Assembly (NCBI GenBank): GCA_963817735.1
Contig: CAWFPP010000003.1
Location: 124,001-188,000, forward strand
Direction: 5' to 3'
Length of the DNA stretch: 64,000 nucleotides
Source of the DNA: Bog-473 sp963817735
GTDB taxonomy: Bacteria > Actinomycetota > Acidimicrobiia > Acidimicrobiales > RAAP-2
Under the pieces are notes generated by a model. It ran no database searches. It worked only from the letters and a program-made list of their open reading frames with translations, and had not been told where the DNA came from. Of this stretch, positions 1 through 8,520 are shown in pieces (position 1 is the stretch's first letter; every line of letters starts with the position of its first letter). The translations under genes and the position numbers were made by a program.

Positions 1-1585
1 CGGAGAGGCTGAACACGATCACTTTGGTGCGCACCGAGCTCAACCCGACCATGGCGAAGGCCGCGGGCGAGTCGCTCATGGCCACGAGCCGGCGGCCGAA
101 GGCGCGGCGGCGCACCAACCCGACGACCACGGCGCACAGCGCGGCCACCACTGCCACTTCTATGAGCTCGGCTTTGTCGCCCACCGAGCTCATGAAGGGC
201 AGTATGGGCCGACCGACGTTGATCTGCGAGCCGTCGGAGACCACGCTCGAGTTGTCGAAGAAGGCGGCGTACATGACCGCGCCGAAGGCGAAGGTGGCCA
301 GGGCCAGGTACAGGCCGCGCAGGCGCACGGTCGGCAGCGCCACCAGCGCGCCGACGGCACCCGACACCGCCACGGCGAGGAGCAGCCCCCACCACGAGCC
401 GCCGCCCAGGGTCTTCCCCATGGTGAAGGCGCCGATGCCCATGAAGGTCAGCTGGCAGAGCGAGACCTGTCCGGCGAAGCCGACGAGGAGGACGAGCGAC
501 AGACCGACGATCCCCAGCGCCAGGCCCTGGGTGAGCGTGGCCAGCGCGGTCGCACCCGCCATGACCGCCAGGACGACCGCGGCCGCGACGAGCAGCACGG
601 CACCCGCGGCCGACTGGCGCGCCGTCGCCACTCGGGGAGGAGGCCGGACGGCCAGCCGGCCCGCCGGAGCGAGCCGCGCCGCCGGGATCACCAGCAGGGC
701 CACGAAGAGGAAGACGACCGGGACCACTTCGACGATGACGGCGGCGAGGCCGGCGTTGATGTGACCGGGCAGGTAGCCCTGGGCGTAATAGGTGAGCAGT
801 CCGAGGAGGAGCGCGCCGACGAACGTCATGGGGAGGCTGCGCAGCCGCCCGACCACGGCGGCGGCGAAGCCGTTCAGCGCCAGGAGCGTCAGCTGAGTGG
901 TCGTCAGCCCGGTCTGCCCGACCAGCGGGGCGATCAGCACACCGGCGAGAGCGGCGAGCATGAAGCCCAACACCCAGCCCGCCTGCGACATGCGGTAGGG
1001 CCTGGCGCCGGCCAGGGCGACGAGCTCCGGGTCGTCGACCACGGCGCGCATGGCGACGCCGAGCCGGGCCCGGCGTAGGAACAGGCCGAGCGCGAGGCCC
1101 ACCACTGCGGTGACGACCACAATCATGATCTGCTGGTACTGGAGCGTGACGCCGTTGGCGCCGAACAGGCGGACCGACAACACGGTCCCGTCGGACTGCG
1201 TGAAGTAGGGCGGGACGGAACGGATGACGTCGGGGCTGCTCCAGAAGATGGTGGCCACCCCGAGCAGGATCACCAGCAGGCCCAGCGACACCATCAGAGA
1301 GCGTTCCACCGTGGCCCCGTGGATGCGCCGGAAGAGCACGAACTCGACCACGAGCGCAAGGAGCGGCGCCTCTACCAACACGATGAAGGCAATGGCCAGC
1401 AGGAACGGCCAATGTTCGTTCTGCCAGAGCTCCCAGTACGAGAAGGCGGCCACCATGCCGACCGCGCCCTGGGCGAAGTTGAAGACGCCGGTCGTGTTGT
1501 AGGTGACGACCAGGCCGATGGCCAAAAGGCCGTAGACGGCCCCGAAGACGATGCCGAGGACGGTGAACGACAGGAAGACGCTCAC
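1..1585 (-). CDS. Branched-chain amino acid/amide ABC transporter permease, LivH-LivM fusion (partial)
   Basis: The gene reads leftward from a GTG start at 1585 and runs off the left edge, so its C-terminus is missing. The first half looks like LivH: it begins VSVFLSFTVLGIVFGAVYGL and carries the typical YNTTGVFNFAQGA stretch. The second half looks like LivM: GFAGQVSLCQLTFMGIGAF followed by LRGLYLALATFAFG. Two permeases normally encoded separately are therefore joined in one polypeptide with many hydrophobic segments. The substrate-binding protein lies directly upstream on the same strand, 60 bp away, so the two probably form an uptake operon whose ATPases would be beyond the window. The exact substrate (leucine-type amino acids, urea or amides) cannot be told. 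Confidence 0.88.
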   Translation of the reverse strand, partial: MSVFLSFTVLGIVFGAVYGLLAIGLVVTYNTTGVFNFAQGAVGMVAAFSYWELWQNEHWPFLLAIAFIVLVEAPLLALVVEFVLFRRIHGATVERSLMVSLGLLVILLGVATIFWSSPDVIRSVPPYFTQSDGTVLSVRLFGANGVTLQYQQIMIVVVTAVVGLALGLFLRRARLGVAMRAVVDDPELVALAGARPYRMSQAGWVLGFMLAALAGVLIAPLVGQTGLTTTQLTLLALNGFAAAVVGRLRSLPMTFVGALLLGLLTYYAQGYLPGHINAGLAAVIVEVVPVVFLFVALLVIPAARLAPAGRLAVRPPPRVATARQSAAGAVLLVAAAVVLAVMAGATALATLTQGLALGIVGLSLVLLVGFAGQVSLCQLTFMGIGAFTMGKTLGGGSWWGLLLAVAVSGAVGALVALPTVRLRGLYLALATFAFGAVMYAAFFDNSSVVSDGSQINVGRPILPFMSSVGDKAELIEVAVVAALCAVVVGLVRRRAFGRRLVAMSDSPAAFAMVGLSSVRTKVIVFSLS

Positions 1586-1645
1586 GACGTCACCGTGCGC
1601 CGAGCCCTGCGCCGACCCCCGTACGCCGCACCGGTGTGGCGGGCC

Positions 1646-2992
1646 CTAGCCCGTGATCCCGGCTGCGTTGAACAGCTTCCCGTTGCAGTCGAACCCGCCG
1701 CCGGTCGGCAGCTCACGGACGAACTTCCCGTCCTTGATGCCGGCCATGAGGAAGCAGGGCGTGACCGTCTTGGCCGCAGGATCCGACCCGCCGAAGAGGC
1801 CGTCGGCGTTGAAGCTCGTGATCTTCTTGAGCTGGGCTATCACCGCACCGCGGGTCGGGTGCGGCCCAGCCGCCTTCAGCGCCTGCACGAACATCTCGGC
1901 CGAGGCCCACCCGAAGAGCGTGTAGAGGTCCGGGACCCACGATGGGTTCACCTTCTTGACGTAGGTGTCGAACTGCTTGACCGCCGGCACCTTGGAGGCG
2001 TCCTCTCCGAGATAGAGGGCGTAGACCTGGCCGATCTGGATCCCGTTGGTCGCCGCCGGGCCGCCGGCATGGGAGATGAATTGGCCGGCGTAGACCGGGC
2101 CGCCCGAGAAGATGAGGCCCGGGTGCCAGTTCTGGGTGTTGGCGTTCTCGACGAAGATCGCCGCGTCCTGCCAGTCGATCCCCGTCAGGTCGACCGCATT
2201 GACGCCCTTGTTCTTCATGTTGATGACGTCGGTGGTGAAGTCGGAGGCCAGCGGGTTGATGTCGTCGACGTAGGCGATCTTGTAGCCCACGCTCTTCAGC
2301 GCGGCGAATTGCTGGGCCATCTGGGTCTTGGCCGAGGCGACATCAGAGATTATGGCGCCCACCGTCGTGTCCTTCGGGTAGTGCTTCTTGTAATAGGCCA
2401 CGGGCCCGAGGGTCTCCTGCCCGGACAGAGGTTGTGCGCTGAAGTCGTTGGGGAGCGCGTTGGTCCCGGCGTCGAGCGTCACCGAGACATCGGGGACGGC
2501 GGTGTCGCTCGCCAGGGCGGCACAGCCGTACCCGTCGAAGAGGGAAAAGCTGCCCACCAACGCGAAGTCGCTGTTGATCGCCTCCTGCGTCTCGGTCATG
2601 TTCTGCTGCCCGCTGAAGGCATCGTCCTTGGAGTCGACCAGTAGCTTGCGGCCGTTCACGCCACCCTGGGCGTTGATCATGGCGAAGTAGGCCTCCACGC
2701 CGATCGGCGCGCCTGCGAACAGGCTGGGAACGGGACCGCTGATGATCGAGACGTTGCCGACGGTCACCGACTTGGCCGTGACCCCGGTCGTGGCCGCATT
2801 CTGGGCGGCCGTCGGGGCCAGGGCGGGAGTGCAGGTTCCCGCCGCGCTCGAGGCTGCGCCCGCCGGGGCGGCGGCCACCAAAGCGCCTCCTCCGACGGCG
2901 ACCGTTCCGGTGAGCACCGAGCCGGCCACCAGCCCCCGGATGGCACTCCCGCGTCGCGTCGACCTGTCCGTGTGCACGTTCCCCACTGCCAC
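1646..2992 (-). CDS. ABC transporter substrate-binding protein (Leu/Ile/Val-binding type)
   Basis: This 448-residue protein is a periplasmic-binding-protein family member (Peripla_BP_6 type). It starts with an Arg-rich n-region, then a hydrophobic segment and an Ala-rich cleavage region (AAAPAGAASS), so it is probably exported by a Sec-type signal peptide; I see no convincing lipobox. The core shows GAPIGVEAYFAMINAQGGVNG followed by a lysine/aspartate-rich turn, as in LivJ/AmiC-like proteins. The start is GTG at 2992, with further in-frame GTG codons at 2986 and 2977. It should capture a small amino acid or amide and hand it to the fused permease encoded next to it. Confidence 0.85.
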   Translation of the reverse strand: MAVGNVHTDRSTRRGSAIRGLVAGSVLTGTVAVGGGALVAAAPAGAASSAAGTCTPALAPTAAQNAATTGVTAKSVTVGNVSIISGPVPSLFAGAPIGVEAYFAMINAQGGVNGRKLLVDSKDDAFSGQQNMTETQEAINSDFALVGSFSLFDGYGCAALASDTAVPDVSVTLDAGTNALPNDFSAQPLSGQETLGPVAYYKKHYPKDTTVGAIISDVASAKTQMAQQFAALKSVGYKIAYVDDINPLASDFTTDVINMKNKGVNAVDLTGIDWQDAAIFVENANTQNWHPGLIFSGGPVYAGQFISHAGGPAATNGIQIGQVYALYLGEDASKVPAVKQFDTYVKKVNPSWVPDLYTLFGWASAEMFVQALKAAGPHPTRGAVIAQLKKITSFNADGLFGGSDPAAKTVTPCFLMAGIKDGKFVRELPTGGGFDCNGKLFNAAGITG

Positions 2993-3049
2993 CCCTTCTC
3001 GCTTCGCCGGCCCCTCCCTCCCGCCTCAGTCCCGGTCGGGGGTGGGAGG

Positions 3050-4387
3050 TCACAATTCGGGGGCTGACTCTACGTCAGAAACAATTCGCGAAGACGCCAG
3101 GCCCGGGCCTTGTGCCGGTGCGGCAGCCGCCCGGGCCGCCTGCAGGAAGTCCCCGACGGCCGAAGTGGTCGCCTGGCAGCGGAGCGAGGCCAGCACGTCA
3201 AAGGCATGCTGGGCCAGGGGTAGTTCCGCATAGGCCACCGGGGAGCGGGAGACGGCGCGCAGGCGCTCCACGAAGACCCGCGCCGACTCGACCGGCACCA
3301 GGGTGTCGTTGACCCCCTGCAGCACGAAGAACGGTGGCGCCTCGGCCTGGACCCGGTACGTCGGCGAGGCATCCCGGAACAGCTCAGGGTGCTCCGACTC
3401 CTTCACTTTCATCACCTTCTTCTCCAGCATCTTGCGCAGGCCGGGCCCGAAGATGGCCGCGCCGTCGGGCGAGCTGGTCAGGTCCAAGACGCCGTAGAAG
3501 GGGACGGCGGCCTGCACGGAAGTGTCGGCGTCCTCGAAACCCGGCTGGAAGGCGGGGTCACCGGCACTGAGGGCGAGCAACGCGCACAGGTGCCCGCCGG
3601 CCGACCCACCGCTGACGGCCACGAAGGCGGGGTCGCCGCCGTACCGGTCGATATGCTCCTTGACCCAGGCCACCGCCCGCTTGGCGTCGACGATGTGTTC
3701 CGGCCAGGTGGCCTTCGGGCTGAGCCGGTAGTTGATGGCGACGCAGACCCAGCCCCGGGCGACCAGCTCGTACATCATCGGCTTGCCTTGCTCGCGCTTC
3801 TCGCCGATCATCCAGGCGCCGCCGTGGATGTACACCATGACGGGCGCCGGCCCGGGAGGGGCCAATCGGGACTGGTAGACGTCCAGGCGGTGACGCCTGG
3901 CGCCGTCGCCCCAGTAGTCGATGTCGCGGTGCACGCGCACCGCCCTTGAGCGCAACGGGATGGCACGGCTCACGCGCCACCAGCGGCCCCAGGTGGGCGG
4001 CGTGGGCTCGACGGGCACGGGGAACGTGCCGGACCGCACCCCCGCCAAGGCGGCCGCGGTGACGCCGCCGGCCCGGCGCCCGGCCATGCCGAGGCCGATC
4101 AGCCCCGCCCACTCCACGACCGCCACGGCCAAACCCAGCCAACCGGCCCAGTTCGAGAGCGCCCCGAACCAGACGAAGAGGGCGGTGGCCACCAATTGCC
4201 AGACGATGTTCTGAAAGGCCAGCTCGCCGGCGATCCAGGCGCAGGTGAAGCTGAGGACGGTGAAGGGCTCGCGGCGGATGGGGTGGTAGGCGAGCGCCAC
4301 GGCGACGGCACCAACCAGGCTCACGGCCAAAAACGCGTACGGCACACCACCATCTTCGCCCCAACGGGGCGTTCTCCGCAGGTCCAC
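3050..4387 (-). CDS. Membrane-anchored alpha/beta hydrolase (HSL/BD-FAE-type esterase)
   Basis: The protein is 445 residues. The N-terminal ~140 residues hold several hydrophobic segments (AFLAVSLVGAVAVALAY; LAGFLEFQN-like region), then a soluble alpha/beta-hydrolase domain follows. The domain shows the oxyanion motif HGGAWM, the nucleophile elbow GGSAGG, a C-terminal DTLVP acid region and a His near QHAFD. This is the hormone-sensitive-lipase-like arrangement used by many actinobacterial carboxylesterases. The GTG start at 4387 is the longest; GTG at 4345 (VPYAFLAV) is an alternative. It is divergent from the wax-ester synthase gene, and a role in neutral-lipid or ester turnover is an inference from that neighbour. 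Confidence 0.82.
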   Translation of the reverse strand: MDLRRTPRWGEDGGVPYAFLAVSLVGAVAVALAYHPIRREPFTVLSFTCAWIAGELAFQNIVWQLVATALFVWFGALSNWAGWLGLAVAVVEWAGLIGLGMAGRRAGGVTAAALAGVRSGTFPVPVEPTPPTWGRWWRVSRAIPLRSRAVRVHRDIDYWGDGARRHRLDVYQSRLAPPGPAPVMVYIHGGAWMIGEKREQGKPMMYELVARGWVCVAINYRLSPKATWPEHIVDAKRAVAWVKEHIDRYGGDPAFVAVSGGSAGGHLCALLALSAGDPAFQPGFEDADTSVQAAVPFYGVLDLTSSPDGAAIFGPGLRKMLEKKVMKVKESEHPELFRDASPTYRVQAEAPPFFVLQGVNDTLVPVESARVFVERLRAVSRSPVAYAELPLAQHAFDVLASLRCQATTSAVGDFLQAARAAAAPAQGPGLASSRIVSDVESAPEL

Positions 4388-4473
4388 CCTGGTCGGAGGC
4401 GCTCCACACCGTTTGCCCTGGCCTGACGAAGGCGCGAGGTTATGGACGCCACCACGATGACCAAGGAGAGTCG

Positions 4474-6009
4474 ATGACCCCCGAACGGCTGAGCGGGCTC
4501 GATGCGAGTTTCCTCTACATGGAGACCCCGACCCTCCACATGCACGTGGCCATGGCCGCCGTCTTCGACCCCTCGACCGTGCCGGGCGGCTACTCGTTCC
4601 GCCGCATCCGCCAGCTCATCGACGACCGCATCCCCCTGGTACCCGTCTTCCAGCGGCGCCTGGTGGAGGTGCCGCTGCGGCTCGGCTTCCCCGTCTGGGT
4701 CGACGACCCCGAGTTCGACATCGACAACCACCTCCGCCGCGCCGCGCTGCCTTCGCCCGGCGGCATGCGGGAGCTGGCCGACTTCGCCGCCGACGTCATC
4801 AGCCGCCAGCTACACCGCGACCGGCCGCTCTGGGAGATGTGGATCGTGGAAGGGCTCGAAGACGGGAAGATCGCGCTGGTGGTCAAGATGCACCACAGCA
4901 CGATCGACGGCGTCTCCGGCGCCGAGCTGCTGGGGGTCCTGTTCGACCTGGAGCCCAACCCCCCCGAGACGCACCCCCAAACGGCCCGCCAGCTCGACTC
5001 CCGCATCCCCTCCGGCCTGGAACTGGTCTCCCAGGCGATGGTGGCGGGGCTGGTGGCTCCCTTCGACCTCGGTCTCATCGTCCTGCGCACCGCCCGGAAC
5101 ATCTTCGACGTCCGCCGGATCCGCCAGGGCCTCACAGCCAAGGCCGCCCTCCCGCTCACCGCGCCGCGTACCTCCATCAACGTCGCGGTGCACGCCCGAC
5201 GCCGGGTTGCGTTCGCCGCCGCCAGCCTGGCCGACGCCAAGGCGCTCAAGAACGCCATGGGGACCACGGTCAACGACGTGGTCCTCGCCATGTGCGCCGG
5301 TGCGCTGCGCACGTACCTGCTGGCCGGCGACGAGCTGCCCGATATCCCGCTCGTCTCGGTGGTGCCCGTCTCGGTGACGCCCGACGTGGCCGAACTCAAG
5401 GGCTCCAACAAGGTGTCCGCCATGTTCGTGCAGCTGCCCTGCCACATCGAGGACCCGCTGGAACGGCTGCGGTTCATCCACGAAGGGACCAAGGGAGCCA
5501 AGGAGGAGCACCAGGCGCTGGGCGCGACCACACTGCAGAACTGGGCCGAGCACGCCACGCCCAACGTGTTCGCCGCGGCGGCACGGCTCTACACGGGCAT
5601 GAAGTTGGCGGACCGTCATCGGCCCGTGGCCAATCTGGTGGTCTCGAACGTGCCCGGTCCGGATTACCCGCTCTATCTCGGCGGGAGCCAGATGCTCGGG
5701 ATGTTCCCCCTCGGCCCCGTCATGGACGGGATGGGCCTGAACATCACGATCATGAGCAACATGGGCGTCCTGTACTGGGGCCTGGCCTCCGACGCCCGCG
5801 CCGTTCCCCGCCTGTGGGACGTGGCCGCGGCGATCCCGCACGCCCTCACCGAGTTGATGGAGGCGGCCGGCCTGGAGTCGCAGCCCTTCGACGTCCCCAT
5901 CCACCTCGGGCCGGGGATGCCCCCGACAGCCCACTGGATCCGCACCGCGGCTCCGGTCGAGACTTCGGCGCCGGTCGAGGCCGAAGCGACCGGTAGCGTG
6001 AGTGCATGA
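4474..6009 (+). CDS. Wax ester synthase / diacylglycerol acyltransferase (WS/DGAT family)
   Basis: This 511-residue protein transfers a fatty acyl group from acyl-CoA to an alcohol or diacylglycerol and so makes storage lipids. The catalytic HHxxxDG motif is present as HHSTIDG at about residue 143, and the family-typical end region NLVVSNVPGPDYPLYLGG is intact. Its length matches mycobacterial Tgs and Acinetobacter AtfA-type enzymes. A clear Shine-Dalgarno (AAGGAGAG, 4463-4470) lies before ATG 4474. The stop overlaps the next start as ATGA at 6006-6009, so the VOC protein is translationally coupled. Substrate preference cannot be read from sequence. Confidence 0.92.
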   Translation: MTPERLSGLDASFLYMETPTLHMHVAMAAVFDPSTVPGGYSFRRIRQLIDDRIPLVPVFQRRLVEVPLRLGFPVWVDDPEFDIDNHLRRAALPSPGGMRELADFAADVISRQLHRDRPLWEMWIVEGLEDGKIALVVKMHHSTIDGVSGAELLGVLFDLEPNPPETHPQTARQLDSRIPSGLELVSQAMVAGLVAPFDLGLIVLRTARNIFDVRRIRQGLTAKAALPLTAPRTSINVAVHARRRVAFAAASLADAKALKNAMGTTVNDVVLAMCAGALRTYLLAGDELPDIPLVSVVPVSVTPDVAELKGSNKVSAMFVQLPCHIEDPLERLRFIHEGTKGAKEEHQALGATTLQNWAEHATPNVFAAAARLYTGMKLADRHRPVANLVVSNVPGPDYPLYLGGSQMLGMFPLGPVMDGMGLNITIMSNMGVLYWGLASDARAVPRLWDVAAAIPHALTELMEAAGLESQPFDVPIHLGPGMPPTAHWIRTAAPVETSAPVEAEATGSVSA

Positions 6010-6464
6010 CCGTTCGGGAGCTGGGCCACCTAGTGCTGTACGTACGCGACCTGGGACGCTCCGTGGACTTCTACCGCGACGTGTTGGGCTGGCGCCAGAT
6101 CCTGCCCGCGCCCGGCGAGGCCCCCGTCGGTGCCGCCGGATTCTCGTCGGGTCGCACCCATCACGAGCTGCTCCTCATCGAGGTCGGGCCAGACGCCACG
6201 CCGATCCCGCCGGGACGACGCGTCGGGATGTACCACTTCGGCCTCAATGTCGGCGAGACCGATGACGACCTGCGCGCCGCGCTGGCCGCCGTGCAGGCCG
6301 CCGGCGCCACCGTGGTCGGCTCGGCCGATCACACGGTGACCCACAGCGTGTACATCCTCGACCCCGACGGCAACGAGATCGAGCTCTACGTCGACGTACC
6401 CGGTGTGGACTGGCACTCGAATCCGACGCTCGTCGGTGCCGCCGTGCGACCCCTCCGGCTCTGA
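6006..6464 (+). CDS. VOC/glyoxalase-fold metalloprotein
   Basis: A 152-residue single VOC module: the start ELGHLVLYVRDLGRSVDFYR and the FYRDVLGWR helix are typical, and DPDGNEIELYVD supplies the usual C-terminal metal-ligand glutamate. Members include glyoxalase I, extradiol dioxygenases and resistance proteins, so the reaction is not defined. Its start codon overlaps the stop of the upstream acyltransferase, suggesting co-translation and perhaps detoxification or handling of a small metabolite linked to that enzyme; this link is inference. Confidence 0.85.
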   Translation: MTVRELGHLVLYVRDLGRSVDFYRDVLGWRQILPAPGEAPVGAAGFSSGRTHHELLLIEVGPDATPIPPGRRVGMYHFGLNVGETDDDLRAALAAVQAAGATVVGSADHTVTHSVYILDPDGNEIELYVDVPGVDWHSNPTLVGAAVRPLRL

Positions 6465-6508
6465 CCGGGCCACCGATCCGCATCCGCGCCGGCACGACGA
6501 GCGGGGCG

Positions 6509-7132
6509 ATGCCGACGTTGCGCGCGGACAGTGAGGGCGAACGTGCGGCCGTGGCGTTGTTGTCGAATGGCGGCGTCGCGGTGCTGCCGACCGACACCGT
6601 CTACGGGCTGGCGGCGCGGCCGGACGAGGCCGACGCGGTGCGCACCATCTGTCACCTGAAGCGCCGGCCCGAAGGGATGCACTTTCCCGTGCTGGCCGCA
6701 TCGGTGGCGCAGGTGCGCGCGCTGGGCGTGGCCTTCCCCCCTGCGGCGGAGGTGTTGGCCCGGCGCTGGTGGCCCGGTCCCCTGACCGTGGCCTTCGGGT
6801 TCGACCCGGGCCTCGAACGCCCCTCGTGGCTGGCCGGGCGGACCGAGGTCGCGGTGCGCATTCCCGACCATGAATTCCTGCGCTCCCTGCTGCAGCAGAC
6901 CGGGGTCCTGGTCGTCACCAGCGCCAACCTCCACGGCGCGCCCACGCCGGGCACGGCCGGGGAAGTGGCGGTCGGGCTGGGCTCCCCGATCGATCTGGTC
7001 GTCGACGGTGGGACACTGCGAGACGTCCCCTCCACACTGGTGAACCTCAACCGGCCCGAACCGTGTGTGGAACGCGAAGGCTCCATTTCGCGGCAGGCCA
7101 TCGAGGACGTGCTGCGCCGGGAGGCCCCGTGA
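6509..7132 (+). CDS. tsaC: L-threonylcarbamoyladenylate synthase (YrdC/Sua5 family)
   Basis: A 207-residue YrdC-domain protein that makes threonylcarbamoyl-AMP from Thr, bicarbonate and ATP for t6A37 tRNA modification. The motif GGVAVLPTDTVYGLAA and the RRWWPGPLT segment are diagnostic, and VVTSANLHG matches the family's SAN motif. It lacks the extra C-terminal Sua5 domain. The stop overlaps the GTG start of tsaD (GTGA at 7129-7132), so the two enzymes of the same pathway are coupled, which strongly supports both calls. Confidence 0.93.
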   Translation: MPTLRADSEGERAAVALLSNGGVAVLPTDTVYGLAARPDEADAVRTICHLKRRPEGMHFPVLAASVAQVRALGVAFPPAAEVLARRWWPGPLTVAFGFDPGLERPSWLAGRTEVAVRIPDHEFLRSLLQQTGVLVVTSANLHGAPTPGTAGEVAVGLGSPIDLVVDGGTLRDVPSTLVNLNRPEPCVEREGSISRQAIEDVLRREAP

Positions 7133-8127
7133 GCCGGACGCTCCTGGCCATCGAGACGTCGTGCGACGAGACCGCGGCGGCAGTCGTGGACGAGGCGCTC
7201 TCCGTGCGCTCCTCCGTCGTGGCCAGCCAGATCGACCTGCATGCCGCCTTCGGTGGTGTCGTGCCGGAGCTGGCCAGCCGCGCCCATCTCGAGACGGTGA
7301 CGCCGGTCATCGAGAGGGCCCTGCGCGAAGCCGGCGTCACGGGGCAGGACCTGTCGGCCGTCGCCGTCACGGCCGGTCCCGGACTGGTCGGTGCGCTGCT
7401 GGTCGGCATCGCCACAGCCAAGGCGCTGGCCCTGGGTTGGGGCGTCCCCCTGGTCGGCGTCAACCACCTGGAGGGTCACCTCGCCAGCGTGTACCTGGCC
7501 GACCCCGAGGTGCCCTTCCCCCAGATCGCACTCCTGGTGTCAGGAGGCCATTGCATGCTGACCCGTTGCACGGAGCCCGGGCGCTACGAGCTCCTCGGCG
7601 AGACCGTGGACGACTCCATCGGCGAGGCCTACGACAAGGTTGCCCGCTATCTCGGACTGGGCTACCCGGGCGGGCCTGTGCTGGACCGGCTGGCCGCCAA
7701 CGGCGAGGACGTGCTCGCCTTCCCCCGGCCCATGCTGGCCGAGGGCTACACATTCTCTTTCTCGGGGCTCAAGACGGCGGTGGTCAACCACGTGCGCGCC
7801 GATCCGGGCTTCTCGGAGACCGACGTGGCGGCCTCCTTCGTGGCCGCCTGCATGGACGTGCTCGTCGCCAAGCTCCGCCGCGCGCTCGAAGAGTTCGGTG
7901 ACCCGGCGCTGGCCATCGTCGGCGGCGTGGCGGCCAGCCCCATCCTGCGGGACCGGGCCCAGGCCCTCACCGACGAGTACGGCACCAGGCTGCTCATCCC
8001 CCCTCAGGCGATGGCCACCGACAACGCGGCGATGATCGCCGTGGCGGGCTGGCACAAGCTCGTGGCCCACGGCGCCAGCGCGTCCTCCTTCGGGCCCGAG
8101 CCGGACCTGCGTCTCCGCTTCGACTAA
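7129..8127 (+). CDS. tsaD: tRNA N6-adenosine threonylcarbamoyltransferase
   Basis: A 332-residue Kae1/TsaD/Gcp protein that transfers threonylcarbamoyl from TC-AMP to A37 of ANN-decoding tRNAs. The start TLLAIETSCDETAAAVV is hallmark, as are the metal-binding HLEGH motif (near 7470), SGGHCMLTR, and the ASP-type C-terminal GGVAASPILR. I chose GTG 7129 rather than an upstream in-frame start at 7063 because family homology begins at VSRTLLAIETSCDE and because it overlaps the tsaC stop. TsaB and TsaE are not in the window. Confidence 0.95.
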   Translation: MSRTLLAIETSCDETAAAVVDEALSVRSSVVASQIDLHAAFGGVVPELASRAHLETVTPVIERALREAGVTGQDLSAVAVTAGPGLVGALLVGIATAKALALGWGVPLVGVNHLEGHLASVYLADPEVPFPQIALLVSGGHCMLTRCTEPGRYELLGETVDDSIGEAYDKVARYLGLGYPGGPVLDRLAANGEDVLAFPRPMLAEGYTFSFSGLKTAVVNHVRADPGFSETDVAASFVAACMDVLVAKLRRALEEFGDPALAIVGGVAASPILRDRAQALTDEYGTRLLIPPQAMATDNAAMIAVAGWHKLVAHGASASSFGPEPDLRLRFD

Positions 8128-8131
8128 TCCA

Positions 8132-8425
8132 CTAGGTCTTGGCGGCGCGGCGCGCCCGGCGTCGGCGCGCCCGCGCGCTGAACAGGTGGGACGAGAGGTC
8201 GAGCAGGACGCCGAGCGCCACGATGAGCCAGCCGAAGGAGTCCACGCCCTTCCCCGGCGCGTAGACGAGCGCGTAGAAGAGCGTGGTGTAAGGCAGCAGG
8301 AGGAAGCCGATGATCCCCTCCCAGCCGGAACGAAAGGCGATGGCGAGGCGGTCCGAGAAGATCCACAGCAGGAAGATGACGAAGCGGGGCGAAATCGCCG
8401 CCAGGAGTGCGAGGAGGCAGCCCAT
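8132..8425 (-). CDS. Small conserved membrane protein, function unknown
   Basis: A 97-residue protein with about three hydrophobic segments (ISPRFVIFLLWIFSD; IIGFLLLPYTTLFYALVYA; GWLIVALGVLLDLSSHLF) and a basic C-terminal tail rich in Arg (ARARRRRARRAAKT). The shape resembles small actinobacterial membrane proteins of unknown function. It ends 4 bp from tsaD in convergent orientation and lies 95 bp downstream of the formate-THF ligase gene on the same strand. No catalytic motif is visible. Confidence 0.72.
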   Translation of the reverse strand: MGCLLALLAAISPRFVIFLLWIFSDRLAIAFRSGWEGIIGFLLLPYTTLFYALVYAPGKGVDSFGWLIVALGVLLDLSSHLFSARARRRRARRAAKT

Positions 8426-8520
8426 GACTCAGGGGCGCAATCCACCGGTGGCCACATTGGTCGACCCGGTGTCCTCGTAGGCGGCCCGTATTCTCGGCTG
8501 CGCCGTGTCCTGACCTCCCA

